A stretch of DNA of 64,000 nt, taken from the NCBI GenBank assembly GCA_900169235.1, contig FWCC01000177.1, forward strand, positions 62,001 to 126,000, read 5' to 3'. Position numbers and translations under genes: made by a program. The notes below the pieces were generated by a model, which was not told the DNA's origin, made no database searches, and worked only from the letters and a program-made list of their open reading frames with translations. Positions 12,004 to 24,171 of this stretch are shown here, in pieces. The first letter of the stretch is position 1, and the number at the start of each line of letters is the position of its first letter. The stretch is from Zarea fungicola (Eukaryota; Ascomycota; Sordariomycetes; Hypocreales; Cordycipitaceae).

Positions 12004-13650
12004 AACCGGACGAGAGAATGATGTGTGACTTGGAGTTTTCTTAGAGGTTAAAATGGGTTTTTACATGTTGAAATAAAATGAATATTACTAAACAAGCAAA
12101 CTCAAAGTGACATTATGTAGTTGTACGCCATCAATCACTCCGTGGACAGTCTTCCAACTCTGGAAAGTCGCGTGCTCACAAAAGACCCTACTTGCTTATC
12201 TTGTATGCTTCATTCATTTAGCAGGCTTCGCTCCAAGGTCTACACATCCCAACCGTCAGACCTGTTGTAGCCCCTCCCCTCGTCGCGGCCTTCAAGAACT
12301 TCGGTCAGACCGATGCTCGTCATCTTGACGAGCCCCGACTTTAACTCGTTTATAACCAGCAACTTCGGCACTGCCACCGTTCTCGCTATCATCGTACGCA
12401 GGCAAAAGTGGAAGGTGGCTAACCAGTTAATTATTCTCTTGCCTTTTTGGCGGTCGGCGACATGTGCCAGAGCTGCACCTTTTCGGAAGCCACTGCAGGA
12501 AGGTATGCCGTGGTCATACATGTCCACTATTAGGGATGACAGTTTAAAGATAGAATTGGTATAAATTACGCGGCAATATTTCCCTCGGTGTGCGTCCCCA
12601 TTTGTTGACAAAACATGCGCGCTTGCCGGGTGGTCGTTTAATGAGATTGTGGCGTCTCTAGTAAAGCCGACCTGCCATAACGGGAGAGAGACCAGGGCCA
12701 CATGTAAGCTTATCATTAAAAGGGTCCTCAGCCGTCCATTTTCAGGAAACCGTAACCCTGGTAAGAAGTGTTGTCTGGGTCTAGCCCGGCCGAGATGGAT
12801 CCAGGCCAACTCGTAGACCGAGACCCTGATGTCCTGCCACATGAGCTCGGTATGTTCCGGCCGAAAATGACCTAGCCATGTAGTCGAGAAAAGGACACCA
12901 GCAAGACCGTTTTGGCACATGTAGCGAGGACGTTATCAACTCAATGAACCCACCCTTTTCCCCGTCTGTGCGTGGGCACCTGTTCGGGTCTTGGCCCGGC
13001 CATATTGCGGGGATAGAGCACACCGGCCGAAAAAGGCGTTGCGGCCTGAGGCGAAGCAGTAGGCCCTGATATTACGGGATATTATAGTGTTTTGGCTTTA
13101 ATTTCGCATGTACCTAATCTGACTCGCTTGTGGTAATACCACGTTAAACTGGCAGTGGAGTCTGGAGCTGCATCTTGTCCTGTACTGGAGACGACTGCCG
13201 GAGACGACTAGTAGAGACGACGACCAAACTGCACGACTGCCGGAAAGTCCCCAGATGTAAGCTGCGGGCCGCTGGAGACGGATGGATCTCCTGCTCGAGT
13301 AATGAAGTCAAGTGCATATCTCAAGGTGCCGTTTGACAGTCCCGTGGCTAGATGAGGAGGTTCACATGAATCATTCCAAGAGAACCTACCCACTGGTATC
13401 TGGTAGTATCGCGACAGGGCCGTCGGCAGTAAGTATTGCCATGATACGGGATATTTCGCCAGCTCATAAACTCCACCCTTGTGTATATATATTTGCGTAC
13501 TTGCCATGTTACTGGAATGATGCACAAGCAACTCTCACTCAATCATCTCTCAGTTTCCCTGCTCACTTCAGTCCTCTCTCAGTCACCCTGACATCTATTC
13601 TACTTTCCTATTAAACCAAACTCTATAAAACACAAAAAGTCACAATCAAC
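12004..13650. other. Intergenic, no supported gene
   Basis: The 3' flank of GET1 is followed by 1.5 kb in which a 226-codon frame (12920-12240, minus) is the longest. It has no domain or splice support and overlaps equally plausible frames, so it is not called. A TATATATA tract at about 13484 and a TATAAAA at 13624 precede the secreted-protein gene. Confidence 0.5.
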
Positions 13651-14226
13651 ATGCTGTTCACCCAAGTCAAGCTGATGAGCCTCGCTCTTCTGCCTGCCGT
13701 CCTCGCAGAGCCCATCCCCGTCACAGAACGAAGCATCTTCCCCAGCTGGGCCTGCCCAGGCCCGAACCAGGGCGCACCAGCCTTCAACATCAAGACGCAA
13801 GACATGGAGGCCCTCGCCGCCGCCATCCGCACCAACACCCTGAGCAGCGGCAGTCTCCCCGACGAGATTCTCATCAAGGCCAGCCACGGCTTCCTCATCA
13901 AGGCCGGGTCCGTCCAGGTCTGCGTGCAAAACAACTACCTCTTTGAAAACGCCCACTACGCCCGCAACGACATTGCGCTCGCCGTGGCCGAGGCCCGGTA
14001 CCACTGCTGCGGCAAGACCAACCAAGAGTCCATCTGCAACGTCAAGCCGTGGACCACCATGAAGGGAGATACGGGCCTGAAGGCGTATGTGACGGTTGGC
14101 AAAGCGGGGGATCAATGCAAGGGCGCGCCGACGGCTTCGGATTATCTGTCTGATGCGCAGATTGTCTACAAGACGGGCAAGTTCTTTTGGGATATTTTTG
14201 GTCCCATCATCAAGGGAGAGCCTTGA
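13651..14226 (+). CDS. Small secreted Cys-containing protein, function unknown
   Basis: Single-exon gene of 191 residues. A signal peptide is clear (MLFTQVKLMSLALLPAVLA, cleavage before EPIP). The mature part carries six cysteines, including a CC pair at RYHCCGKTN, enough for three disulfides. I recognise no family. Secretion, small size and paired cysteines fit an effector-like or cell-surface protein, but this is inference. The leader directly upstream is A/C-rich, as is usual for fungal 5' UTRs. Confidence 0.75.
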   Translation: MLFTQVKLMSLALLPAVLAEPIPVTERSIFPSWACPGPNQGAPAFNIKTQDMEALAAAIRTNTLSSGSLPDEILIKASHGFLIKAGSVQVCVQNNYLFENAHYARNDIALAVAEARYHCCGKTNQESICNVKPWTTMKGDTGLKAYVTVGKAGDQCKGAPTASDYLSDAQIVYKTGKFFWDIFGPIIKGEP

Positions 14227-17073
14227 TTGAGGCGAGCGGTTGTCGCTAAATAGTTAGGTATTCAACAGTCATTAGATATGCGTTGGTTTGGAGTTTGTAT
14301 TAGGTTCTAGCATTATGATTTCAATATTAAGAGTCTGTTTCTTAGGCTAAATAATAGCTCCATCAGTAATCAATTATTGCTGTTTATAAGTATAGGTTTG
14401 AAGGCTGTTAATGGGTGTGATGTCAGAGTGAAAACTGAGTTCTGCCTACAAATAGAAGCGCATCCCTCATCATTTAATCCACAAATTCTAGTGTTGGGGG
14501 AGAACCACCACGTCTATTGACCTCGAGTGAATTGAGGTCATTATCAGTGAGAACAGTTGGGTACCGGGTAAGCCAGCAACTGTACAGTCATGTTGTGACT
14601 GCTGACTCAGGTCAAGCAGCTTCCAGCGAGGCATGACTCCTGCCGTGGAAATGAGGCCATCACGGCAGCTGAGGAGAGAAGAGAGATTTCCCTATTGTTA
14701 TTTGCTGTCCCGGACTTCCTGGATATAAGGGAGGAATTCATCTCCCAGCCGTAGTTGGATTTTAAATATCATCGAGTTACAATAAACATACCTACTGGGA
14801 GATGCCTCTCTCAGTACTGTGCCTAGTAGCTGCTTGTGCTACCAACAGTCGACACAGGCGATTCCTTTAAGGGAGGGGTGTTTGAAAGAGCGATTGAATT
14901 AGGGATCGTATAATTAACCTAGTTTAAAGCCTTTTAAGCATTTAAAGCTTGGAAATAATTCAGGACCTTAGAATCAGTATGTCAAAATTGGCACACGTAA
15001 GAGTATTTGGTGATAAATCTTCAGCACCAAAGGAAGCGTATTAAGTCAACGCTCACGGCGGGGACTAATTGATCAGAAAAGAGATATTCAGAATTGAGCA
15101 AATAGAATGTATTAAAAGCGAAGGAATTGATGATGATTCTCTAATAGCAAAAGGTGGTCTGTCAAACTATTTATACATGTGGCCCTGCATGGCCATGGCG
15201 CGCTGGCCCAACACACTAGGGTTAGGGTGGCTGAACTACAGCCAGGTTTAATTTAACAACCTACGAGTAATGCCTTGGACATTAGCCTTGTACACTAAGC
15301 TTAACGTAATTAATTTACTAAAAGAATTCTTGTAATAAATTTTTAATAGTAAGCTTAATTAACTACACGTGCTGCTCTGCCTCTATCTTTTACCGGCCTT
15401 GAAACTGTCATCGGCCCAGGCGTGGGCGGATAGTACGTGGCTACGCCGCTTACATTACACACGTCGTGGTGCCAACAGGGATTTCAAATCCACCCCATAG
15501 GAACTCGTAGCGACCTCACTGCCAGTTAGACCCCTTCTTCTCCTCAAGCAAATATGGAAAATTCTCAAATACCCTTACTGTGACAATCTAGAAGGCTCCG
15601 ACCGTGACAGAGACATTGCGATGACGTGAGACGGAACTGGGCCGTCGGTCGGAATGCCAATATGTGAGCAAGAGAAGTGACAGAAAACACTACTCCAGTA
15701 AAACCACGAGTCATGAAAAGAATCTGCTTCCAAATTATTTGAACATGCAAATACGGCCTAGAATGGCTGGCATCCGAATCCTCCGCCAGAAGCCATCGTG
15801 GTGCAACTCGTCATCCACAGGGCACCGCCGACAAGCGGATAGTAAAAACAATGCCGAATAATGTGTAATTAATTTACATTCTCCGTTCCAGTCGGTAATA
15901 CTAAAAGGAAAATTTTCAAGGAACATTTGTTTCATGCAAATAAACTAAATACGAGCTGGCGAGTTGATGCTGCTGTCGGACGAATCTAACGTCTATGTCA
16001 GGAAGTCTAAAATATCCACAGATGGTTGTGGGTTCTGCATATGTTCTGCATATGTTCCGCATATTTCCGAATTTATTTTTGAACTAGCTTCAACGTTGAG
16101 GGAATCCTAGTCTTAATGGTGGAGCTTTCAACGTCCCTGTTGCCAAAATAATTAACAAGCAACAGTGGCTTCTACTATGTGATGGAGAATTCTGGACATA
16201 CTGTAGACATCGGATATAGCACCGGGCCCATGAATTGCCGATGGAATTTAACCGCCTGATGAAAACTGCCGACGACCCGTGTGGCACAGAACAAATATCA
16301 TCCCCGCCTGGGATATGACAAAGCCAGCAAAGAATGGGGAATACGGGGGCAAGAAAGTGCATTTCCGCATGTCGAAGCCGCCCTGATGCGGTTCTTTACC
16401 ACTGGTGTCAACACAACGAAGCAAGGCACGTGTCCTAGCCAGGGGCCATCAACATCGTCACCGGTTTAAACGACTACAGAAGCGACCGCAATTCCGGGAC
16501 GCCAAGCCCGGAATTCATAATTATGTAAAGCAGGCGGGGCTAGCCGCGCTTTAACTAGAGTCAGGGGACACAAAAAATTCTCAACTTTATTATGCGACCC
16601 CAACCAATCGTGTAGCCAACTGACTTGCTAATGTCCGACAATGGCACTCCTCATCTCAGCCCTAGCAACATAGCGCGGTTACCAAGCTGAGAGGCGAACG
16701 TTTTGCATATGCTATATGAGCAAACGGCCAGGCCCACCAACAGTTTGGCCGTCTTCTCCCTTTGCAAGCCATATATTCTATGTGGGATATGGGGCGTACA
16801 GTACATCGCCCGTTCTGGCATTGTTCGCGCTCTCTATACTTCTCCACACTCCATTTATTGGGCAGATTAAGTGAGATGATTTCCAACGGATAGAAGACTT
16901 TCGACATTGTACATAACATCTTGATTTCTATGGTAGTGAACTAGAAAGCTATGTCTGAGGCTGCCGTAGTCCTAAAGTAGTATGTTGTCCTCCAGGGTGA
17001 AACTGTACACTTCAGACTTCATTACCTGGGCCTGTAGATCCAACGAAGCTATGCCCCGTAATTGAATTACTCC
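14227..17073. other. AT-rich intergenic region with LTR relic
   Basis: It contains the LTR-like element at 14492-14847 and then about 2 kb of AT-rich DNA (especially 14880-15360 and 15840-16080) with no supported gene. A tRNA-like B box (GGATTTGAAATCC on the minus strand, 15491-15479) with a weak A-box partner at 15524-15514 suggests a SINE-like fragment. Two telomere-like hexamers at 15217-15227 are too few to matter. Confidence 0.5.
14492..14847 (+). mobile_element. Probable solo LTR of a retrotransposon
   Basis: The 356-bp element opens with TGTTGG and closes with CCAACA, the inverted terminal dinucleotide pattern of an LTR. Inside are a TATA-like GATATAAG at about 14722 and a poly(A)-signal-like AATAAA at 14781-14786, in the order expected of U3-R-U5. 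No coding internal region is adjacent. The flanking five bases (TCTAG, GTCGA) do not match, so either the target duplication has decayed or the ends are slightly different. Its first 33 bp match a second copy at 59195 with three mismatches. Confidence 0.65.
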
Positions 17074-18157
17074 TTAGGAGGGGACTCCAGTCATTTTCCC
17101 GTCCTTGCTCCAGCTGAATCCATCTTTAATAAGCCGAGTACCTAGAGAGTATTAGTACCATGCCGCTTCTAAAAATACCTCTACAGCAGTAGAAAGCCAG
17201 GGACGAATATAATATCAGCGTACCGAAACAGAGGAAAGAATAAAACTGAGCCGTATTTGCGGGCGATTTGGAGAATCCTGCAATAATGTCGTCCCATTCG
17301 TACCCATTGGCGTCGCCGACACCATAGCCATTAACGAGATCCCATGTCCCCCAGTGCATGAGTTCATGCAGGAAGCTAAAGGAGGAGAGATCGTGAAGGC
17401 GACCAATCCTGTCACCTTTTTTGAGCTTGCCATTTTTCTCAACAGAGGCCAGCGTTTCTATGGCGGAGATGGGGCGCCTGCTTTTGCTGGTTGCGACGGT
17501 TGACCACCATGTACTGCATAACACCATGACAGATCCGTCAACATACGCTCTCACTCCCGGCTTACAAGCGGTTGGATAGAGTGGCGCGGTAACCTCGAGC
17601 GCATCCACCTTGCGCTTGTTGACATGGTTGTATAAAAACCTGATTGGGAGCGGTTTACCATCCGGGCCTTGCTCGCTGGCAGTGGTTATGCCTGTGTCGG
17701 CCCCTTCACCACACTGGATAAGAAGGGTGCGTCCAGATGAAGACCTTGCCCGGCCCTGTGCGGCGGACAGGGTGGCTTGAAGAATATCTAATCCTATGAT
17801 TAGCAAGCTTCTGTGCGGTATCTCTCTCTATTTTAGGGTTGCCCAGCAAGGCAATCCCTTTTATTGAAGCTTACCTGCTGCTGCCTTTCGGTTATCTGAT
17901 AGGGAACTTCCTGTGCCCATAAGAAGTTGTTGAAAGATCTGTTCCTCTACCGGCAAAGTACTATAACTTTGCTGTAGAGCTGCAAGTCCAAGCTTCATCA
18001 TATCCTCTGCTTCTGAGGCGATTTTTAAGAGGCTAGTGGCGCTCGACGTTGGATCAAGAGAAGTTCCACAAGAGATGTTAATATCTTGGGAGCTGATAAG
18101 TTTTCCTTCGACAACCGCTAGTGTTGCCACCAGCGGTACCAAAGCGAGGAGCTTCAT
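17074..18157 (-). CDS. Secreted zinc metalloprotease, aspzincin/M35-like
   Basis: Exons 18157-17875, 17793-17224 and 17141-17074 give 306 residues; all joins keep phase (AAAG|LDILQ and LCFG|TRLIK). A signal peptide covers residues 1-18 (MKLLALVPLVATLAVVEG). The catalytic motif HELMH is at about residue 238 and is followed directly by GTWD and then NGYG. This resembles the HExxH plus GTxD arrangement of aspzincin (M35) peptidases, in which Asp is the third zinc ligand. The C-terminal NTAQFYSFL...GFSWSKDG is typical of fungal secreted proteins of this group. It is expected to cleave extracellular proteins. It is divergently transcribed from the chitinase gene 686 bp away. Confidence 0.85.
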
Positions 18158-18843
18158 GGCGTTTGACTTGAAAGCAATGAGCTGTATATACCCAGAGAGC
18201 CTTTACAGCTTTTAAAAACTTTGAACAGGAATAAGGAAAAAGCTTCAAGTGACTCGGAGAGGCTTAGATACAGGCGAAAAGGCTATTTTGTAGTTTGGAC
18301 CTGGACTTCAAATTGCCGAAGTCACCGTCCGAAGCCGGTAAAGGTAAACGAGGACATGTATTGCAAATTGATTCAATTCGTTTTATCTCACGTCAGACAA
18401 AGGCCGAGACTATTCTAGTCCATTGTATTCGTAAACATGTGGTCCTTAGAATGGTTGAACAGTTGCACACGCCTGTGACATCTAATTCTGGGTATTCGGA
18501 AGGGCCGGTATTCAAGACGCGTGGGTCTAGTTGAACATGCTAAAACACGGAACTTCGGTGTTTTGAAGAAATAAAACCGTTGAAAATGACTCGTAGACGT
18601 AAAAATTGTGAATTATAGACGAGTCTAGATTCTACAAGTGTCCGTTGTCGCTCCCGCCGCAGTGAGTCCTGCCGGGGGAATGGAGAATCTCGTGTAACCC
18701 TTTATGTCCGACTTATTCAATGTAAGTTACTTAAAGACCAAAGAATACGCCCAAAAAAGAGAAAAAACAGAAAAAATAAACAGTCAACAAGTCATTCGTT
18801 CTATTTGATTAAGCAACTCTCCGAGCTGCGTATTACCTAGACA
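18158..18843. promoter_or_regulatory. Shared upstream region of metalloprotease and chitinase genes
   Basis: The two start codons face away from each other across 686 bp. The region has no supported coding frame. Joint regulation of the two secreted hydrolases is an inference from this arrangement. Confidence 0.45.
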
Positions 18844-21800
18844 ATGCGGCTACCTCGTGCTGTGGCACTGGTGCCTGCTTTTCTATCGACGAGCCTCGCT
18901 CTTGAATTCTTTTCTCAGCTCAAATTCTGCCCAGATGATTGCGCAAATCTAGGTGCTGACCCTAAAAACTGGACTGCAGTCCACGATATACAAAAGTTCA
19001 ACAACTGCAACCAGACTGTTCTTTTCGACTTGAACATTCACAACAAAATTGCAGATACTAGCGAATATACAATTAGGGCTTGCACGGGAAGCGATGCCAG
19101 CTCCGTTGCAGGCTCGGCGACTATCCCAGGCAATGGTGGATGTGGTAACTTCACAGCAGCACGGAATGGTTCGGTTGAAGTTGCCTGGTCTGGCAATTCT
19201 GGGGTGAAACTAAGCCAGGATCGGCTCGACAAACTTTATGGAATTATCAAGAAGCAGTTGATGCAAGACGTAGCTTCTTGCCAGCCAAAAATCCTCTTTG
19301 GTAAACTAGGTGATGGCACAATCCTTGGCCTATATGCCGGTGAGAATGTGGACGGCCTAAAGAGTTTCGATGGCCTTACTCAACAGCTTAGCCAACAGGC
19401 CCTAGGCAAAGGCAATGGAGCAGAAACAATAGTGTCTCAATATTGCGGCATCGGTATTGATGGAGCCTCAACAATTGGCCTCATCCTTAGTGCCAAGGGA
19501 GACCTTATATCGGCCCAGAAAGGTCTACGAAGCTTGAGCAATGCGACATGTGTGGCTGGTCTAGAAAATACCGTCAGGTCTAGCTCAACCACAATATTTA
19601 CTAGGAAGACGGAAGCCAAAACCCTATCATCGCTACAGAACAGGAGTGCAAGAGTGCACAAGAGCCGAGCTAATGACTGCAAGACTATCCAAGTCGTGTC
19701 TGGAGACAGTTGCGGCTCCCTTGCCACTAAATGTGGTATTTCAGGAGATCAATTTCTGAAATTCAACCCAGTACCAAACCTTTGCTCTACTTTGGCTGTT
19801 GGCCAGTTCGTCTGCTGTACTGCAGGCACGCTGCCAGATATGCGGCCTAAGCCGGGGAAAGATGGTTCTTGCTTTCAGTATACTGTGCAGCCAAACGACT
19901 TCTGTGACGCCATTGCAAAGGGACATTTCATCACCTCTCAAGACATTGAAAACTTCAATAAAAAAACCTGGGGTTGGCAAGGCTGTGACAGTGTTCAACT
20001 AGGCCAGATTATTTGTCTAAGCACTGGTGCGTATAGTCCAACACCTACTCACGACTGTATGGTCAAACATATTGTGTTAAAGTACTGATATCTATCTTCT
20101 ACACGTGAAATAGGCAAGCCTCCTTTCCCAGCACCTCTTTCGAATGCTATTTGTGGTCCTCAAGTTGCAGGCACAAAAGCTCCCTCCGATACCTCGAACA
20201 TTGCCGGTTTAAATCCTTGTCCTTTAAACAGCTGTGTAAGTTTGCAATTCAAATTGAATTATTAGAGATTATGATACATAAGCTAATATACCGAGAAACC
20301 AGTGTGACATATGGGGCCAATGCGGTATTACACCAGATTTCTGCACTATAAGCCAATCGAAGACTGGTGCACCAGGGACATCAGCCCCTGGAACTGCTGG
20401 TTGTATTTCGAACTGTGGCACCGATATCGTCAAGGGATCTGGCCCATCTTCATTCATGAAAGTTGGCTACTGGGAATCTTACTCTGCAGGTCGCTCATGC
20501 CTAAAGATGAGCGTATCGCAAATCCCAACTGGCTACACCCATATTCACTATGCATTTGCCTCCATCACAAAAGACTTTCAAGTGGACACATCCGATACAC
20601 CACAGCAGTTCCAGGACTTCACAAAGGCAACTGGGGGCTTTAAGAAGATTGTTTCGTTTGGTGGCTGGTCATTCTCGACCGATACTGGCTCATTTCCCAT
20701 CTTCCGCGATGGTGTTACTGCTGCGAATAGGCTTACATTTGCGCAAAATGTTGTTAAAATGATTAAGGACTATAACTTAGATGGTGTTGACTTTGATTGG
20801 GAGTATCCTGGAGTAAGTATAAGCGTTGTCTTCCTCTGCACAACATCTGTTCAGAGTTCCATATACGCTAGAGACGTGCTAACCTTATTATAATAGGCAC
20901 CAGATATCCCCAATATTCCTCCTGGAAGCCCTACAGATGGACCTAATTATTTGGATTTCCTCAAGACTCTAAGAGGCATATTACCTGCAGGCAAGACTAT
21001 TTCTATGGCAGCTCCAGCCTCTTATTGGTAGGTTTCGTTTGATATTCTGCACTGAACTCGTCTAATATCAAAATACAGGTATCTCAAAGGATTTCCAATT
21101 AAGGATATGGCACCAGTCTTGGACTACATTGTTTTTATGAGTTATGATCTTCATGGACAGTGGGATTACCAGAAACCATTTGCCGCAGACGGCTGCCCTA
21201 CAGGCAGCTGCCTCCGCTCACAGTATGTTTATGACAATATTGGATCGCCAATTAGGCCATGAAACTAATCCGGAAATGCAGCATCAATTCAACCGAAACT
21301 GGCTACGCCCTTGCCATGATAACCAAAGCCGGCGTCCCAACAAATAAGATTGTAGTTGGCGTAAGCAGCTACGGACGATCCTTCGGTGTAGCCAAGCCAG
21401 GCTGCTTGGGACCTACTTGTTTGTTTACTGGGCCGGACTCGGGTGCCATTGTAGGGCCCTGTACTCAGACTGCTGGATATCTTGCTGATGGAGAGATCAA
21501 GGCCTTGATTTCACAAGGTGGTGTAGCATCCTATGATGCCAACAGTGACTCTGATATTGTGGCCTATAAAGATACATGGGTGGCTTACATGACCGTTGAC
21601 ACCAAGACTCGTCGAATTTCGAAGTACAAGGGCCTGAATTTTGCAGGCTCTGTGGACTGGGCTGTCGATCTTGGGGGTGATCTAGGTGCCGTGGATGATC
21701 CTTCAGACGACCACCCGACACCAGCAAACGCACCTCTCAGTCCCTCACTGACATGTACAAAACTGGCGGCCGGCGCCACTTTTACTCTTACTGCTGATTG

Positions 21801-23423
21801 TGCAAAGCAGATAAAAAGCTTGGGGCCTTTGACGAACGGTAATACCCCTCCAGGTCCTTCACCATGTACGGAGACCTGCGACCTGCTCCGCGACATCACG
21901 GGAACCTGTTGCGGTACAGGAGGGTCTCTTGGCTTCCCAGTTTCTATCATCCCGAACGTGGAACTCCCTCTAGGGCTGCCGCTGCCACCGGGCTTCAAAT
22001 TAAGCAAGCCACTGACTATCCCGGGGTACACGCTGCAGCCGCGAGAGAAATCAAGAGCGCCAATCCCGCTGCCAGCAGGCTTCCAGGCGCCAGTCCCCAT
22101 TCCCATCCCCGGTGGTATATTTCCTCCTGGATTGCCTATTGGCCAGCCAATTCTCCTGCCTCAAGGGTACACGCCTCCGGAGAATATTACAGTCAACGGC
22201 ACATTGTTTCCAGCTGGCCAGCCCCTGCCAAAGGTGATACCTGTTCCACCTGACTGGGTTCCTCCTGAGGACCCAAAGGATAAAAGTCATCCGTTCATTA
22301 TCCCGCCTTTCTGGATTTTCCCCGGTGACCCTCCATTTCCCGGAGCGGTAATCATACCACCGGGATGGATTAACCCTGGTCCTAAGCCGTTCCCAGTACC
22401 GCCGGTGACGTACCCGCCAAACTCCATCCTGCCACCAGGCACCGTTCTCCCACCGGGCACGATTCTTCCTCCTGATGCGCCACCAATCGTCATCCCGCCT
22501 GGCACTAATCTACCAAAAGATGCACCGCCACCAGACGAAGAAGCCGACCCCGATGAGCCAAATCACGATGGCCCGGCTCTACCGTTAATCGCGGACCCTG
22601 TTCCCAAGGATCAGCCGGACCCCGAAGATCAGACACAGATCCCAGAGAACCCAAATGGCACAGATTTGGTATATCACACTCACCAAGTTTTATATGGAAA
22701 AGTATATATTAACTATTTTTAGGTTATTAACTCTGGTTGCGTATTAGTAGATGGCTCTCCCCGGTGCAATAGCAATGCTGGCCAGATATCAGGCGTCTAC
22801 CAGCCTTCCTTTCGTAAGTCTATATTATTAACCTAATATGGTCCATCTTTTATACTAATTTGTATTCAAAAGACGTCAATGCCGATCAGGGCGAGTATAG
22901 CACCGCTATAGTCCTAGCTGGCTTTGATACAAACCAGAAATATGCTGCTATGCTCTCACCCGGTTGCCAGCTAAATGCGCGCTGGCCACGCAACTATGGC
23001 CAAGTCTTTGTAGGGGAAGATAACTGCTTGCATGATGCGTCGGGTAACATCATTGACAACCAGTGCTGTGGCAAACCAGATGCAGCCCATAGTGGCTCAA
23101 TTATTAACCCATGGCGAGACCCTCGACCTGCTGGATCGTGTCAAAGGACCCCATTTGGTGTAGGTGTTCATTTTGAGGTTTACATAAAGGGGTGGGTTAC
23201 CGATGGGGGAGCAAGCCTTTGGAAGCAGGTTGCAGGATGTGGTGCGCTCACTGACAAAAAGTTTGGCACAAATCAAGACATTGAAAACGATGGATCGGAT
23301 GCGCACATTGGCATGTACCAGGCCGAATACTTGATGCACTTCAACCTGCCCATCACATTCAAGCTTGGTTGCGTGGGAAGAGCTATGGTCAGCGCCGGAG
23401 CTCCACCAGGAGACTACTGTTAA
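18844..23423 (+). CDS. LysM/hevein/GH18 chitinase, killer-toxin type
   Basis: Secreted chitin hydrolase of the subgroup resembling the yeast killer-toxin alpha subunit. Eight exons (18844-20026, 20114-20235, 20303-20812, 20897-21027, 21079-21222, 21282-22668, 22723-22813, 22873-23423) give 1,372 residues, all in phase. Order: signal peptide 1-19; unassigned Cys-containing region; LysM 1 about 283-330 and LysM 2 about 343-394; hevein-like chitin-binding domain with CDIWGQCG at about 436; GH18 barrel from about 487, with the complete catalytic DxxDxDxE as LDGVDFDWE near 595-603. A proline-rich linker (about 890-1155) follows, then a Cys-containing C-terminal domain of about 180 residues. The catalytic Glu is intact. 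The linker has repeated PPGT(V/I)LPP units. Likely targets are fungal or insect chitin. Confidence 0.93.
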
Positions 23424-24171
23424 ATTAGCTTGTAGCCAGATGGTTGTATTTAGGAAGAGTTAACCTTTGGCACAAATCTTCAAGAGTCCACACACCACGA
23501 CAATGTGAGCGGCTAACCTTGGGAAGTAGTAGTGCTTCTATTAGCAGTTTGCTCTTAACGATATTTATTTATGCAAGTTATAAAATAAAATCGGTAAGCC
23601 TCGCATTCTTGCTGGCAGAAAGGCTGGCCCACTCCCCCAAACTTGTGCGCTTCTAACAGCAACGCAGCCTCGCAGTAGATGTCGCAGAAGGCAACATATC
23701 GCCAGCCTCAATCAAGTTCAAAATAGCATACCTGATTCAACTCTTGTTACAGACAACACACGCCATGCTTAATTGAAGAGCAACCTCACTGGCGCAATCC
23801 TCAGGAGGGACAATGACATCCTTGCAGCTGAGCTGCAGCCAATATGCAGGTAAAATGAGGAGAACCACTCGACAATTCGCAGCCATGTGGGAGGCGGGCG
23901 GGGTTCTGCATGACGGAAGCAAGGATGCCGTCGCATTTGTAAGGTGGTAGGATTCGATTCTTCTACCCCTTCAGCCGCGGCTTGATTTTTATTTTCTTTT
24001 CTCTTGTGGCACCGTGCCTGCAGATAACAAACGTGAGAACCAAAGCCAGGACTGAAGACGACAAGGCGACAGGAAATCTCGTATTGGAATCTGTATTGAA
24101 TCTGGCGCCGCCATCCATAGCCGCAGCCGCAACCACTCAAACTCGGCGGCGCCTGGAGGGACACGAGAACG
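23424..24171. other. Intergenic, no gene seen
   Basis: This is the 3' flank of the chitinase gene and the 5' flank of the surface-protein gene. No supported coding frame, RNA gene or ordered repeat is visible. Confidence 0.5.

Noticed and set aside
12240..12920. 226-codon open frame on the minus strand
   Set aside because: No domain, no signal peptide, no splice support, and it overlaps other frames of similar quality.
15217..15227. Telomere-like TTAGGG words
   Set aside because: Fewer than two full units, within expectation for chance.
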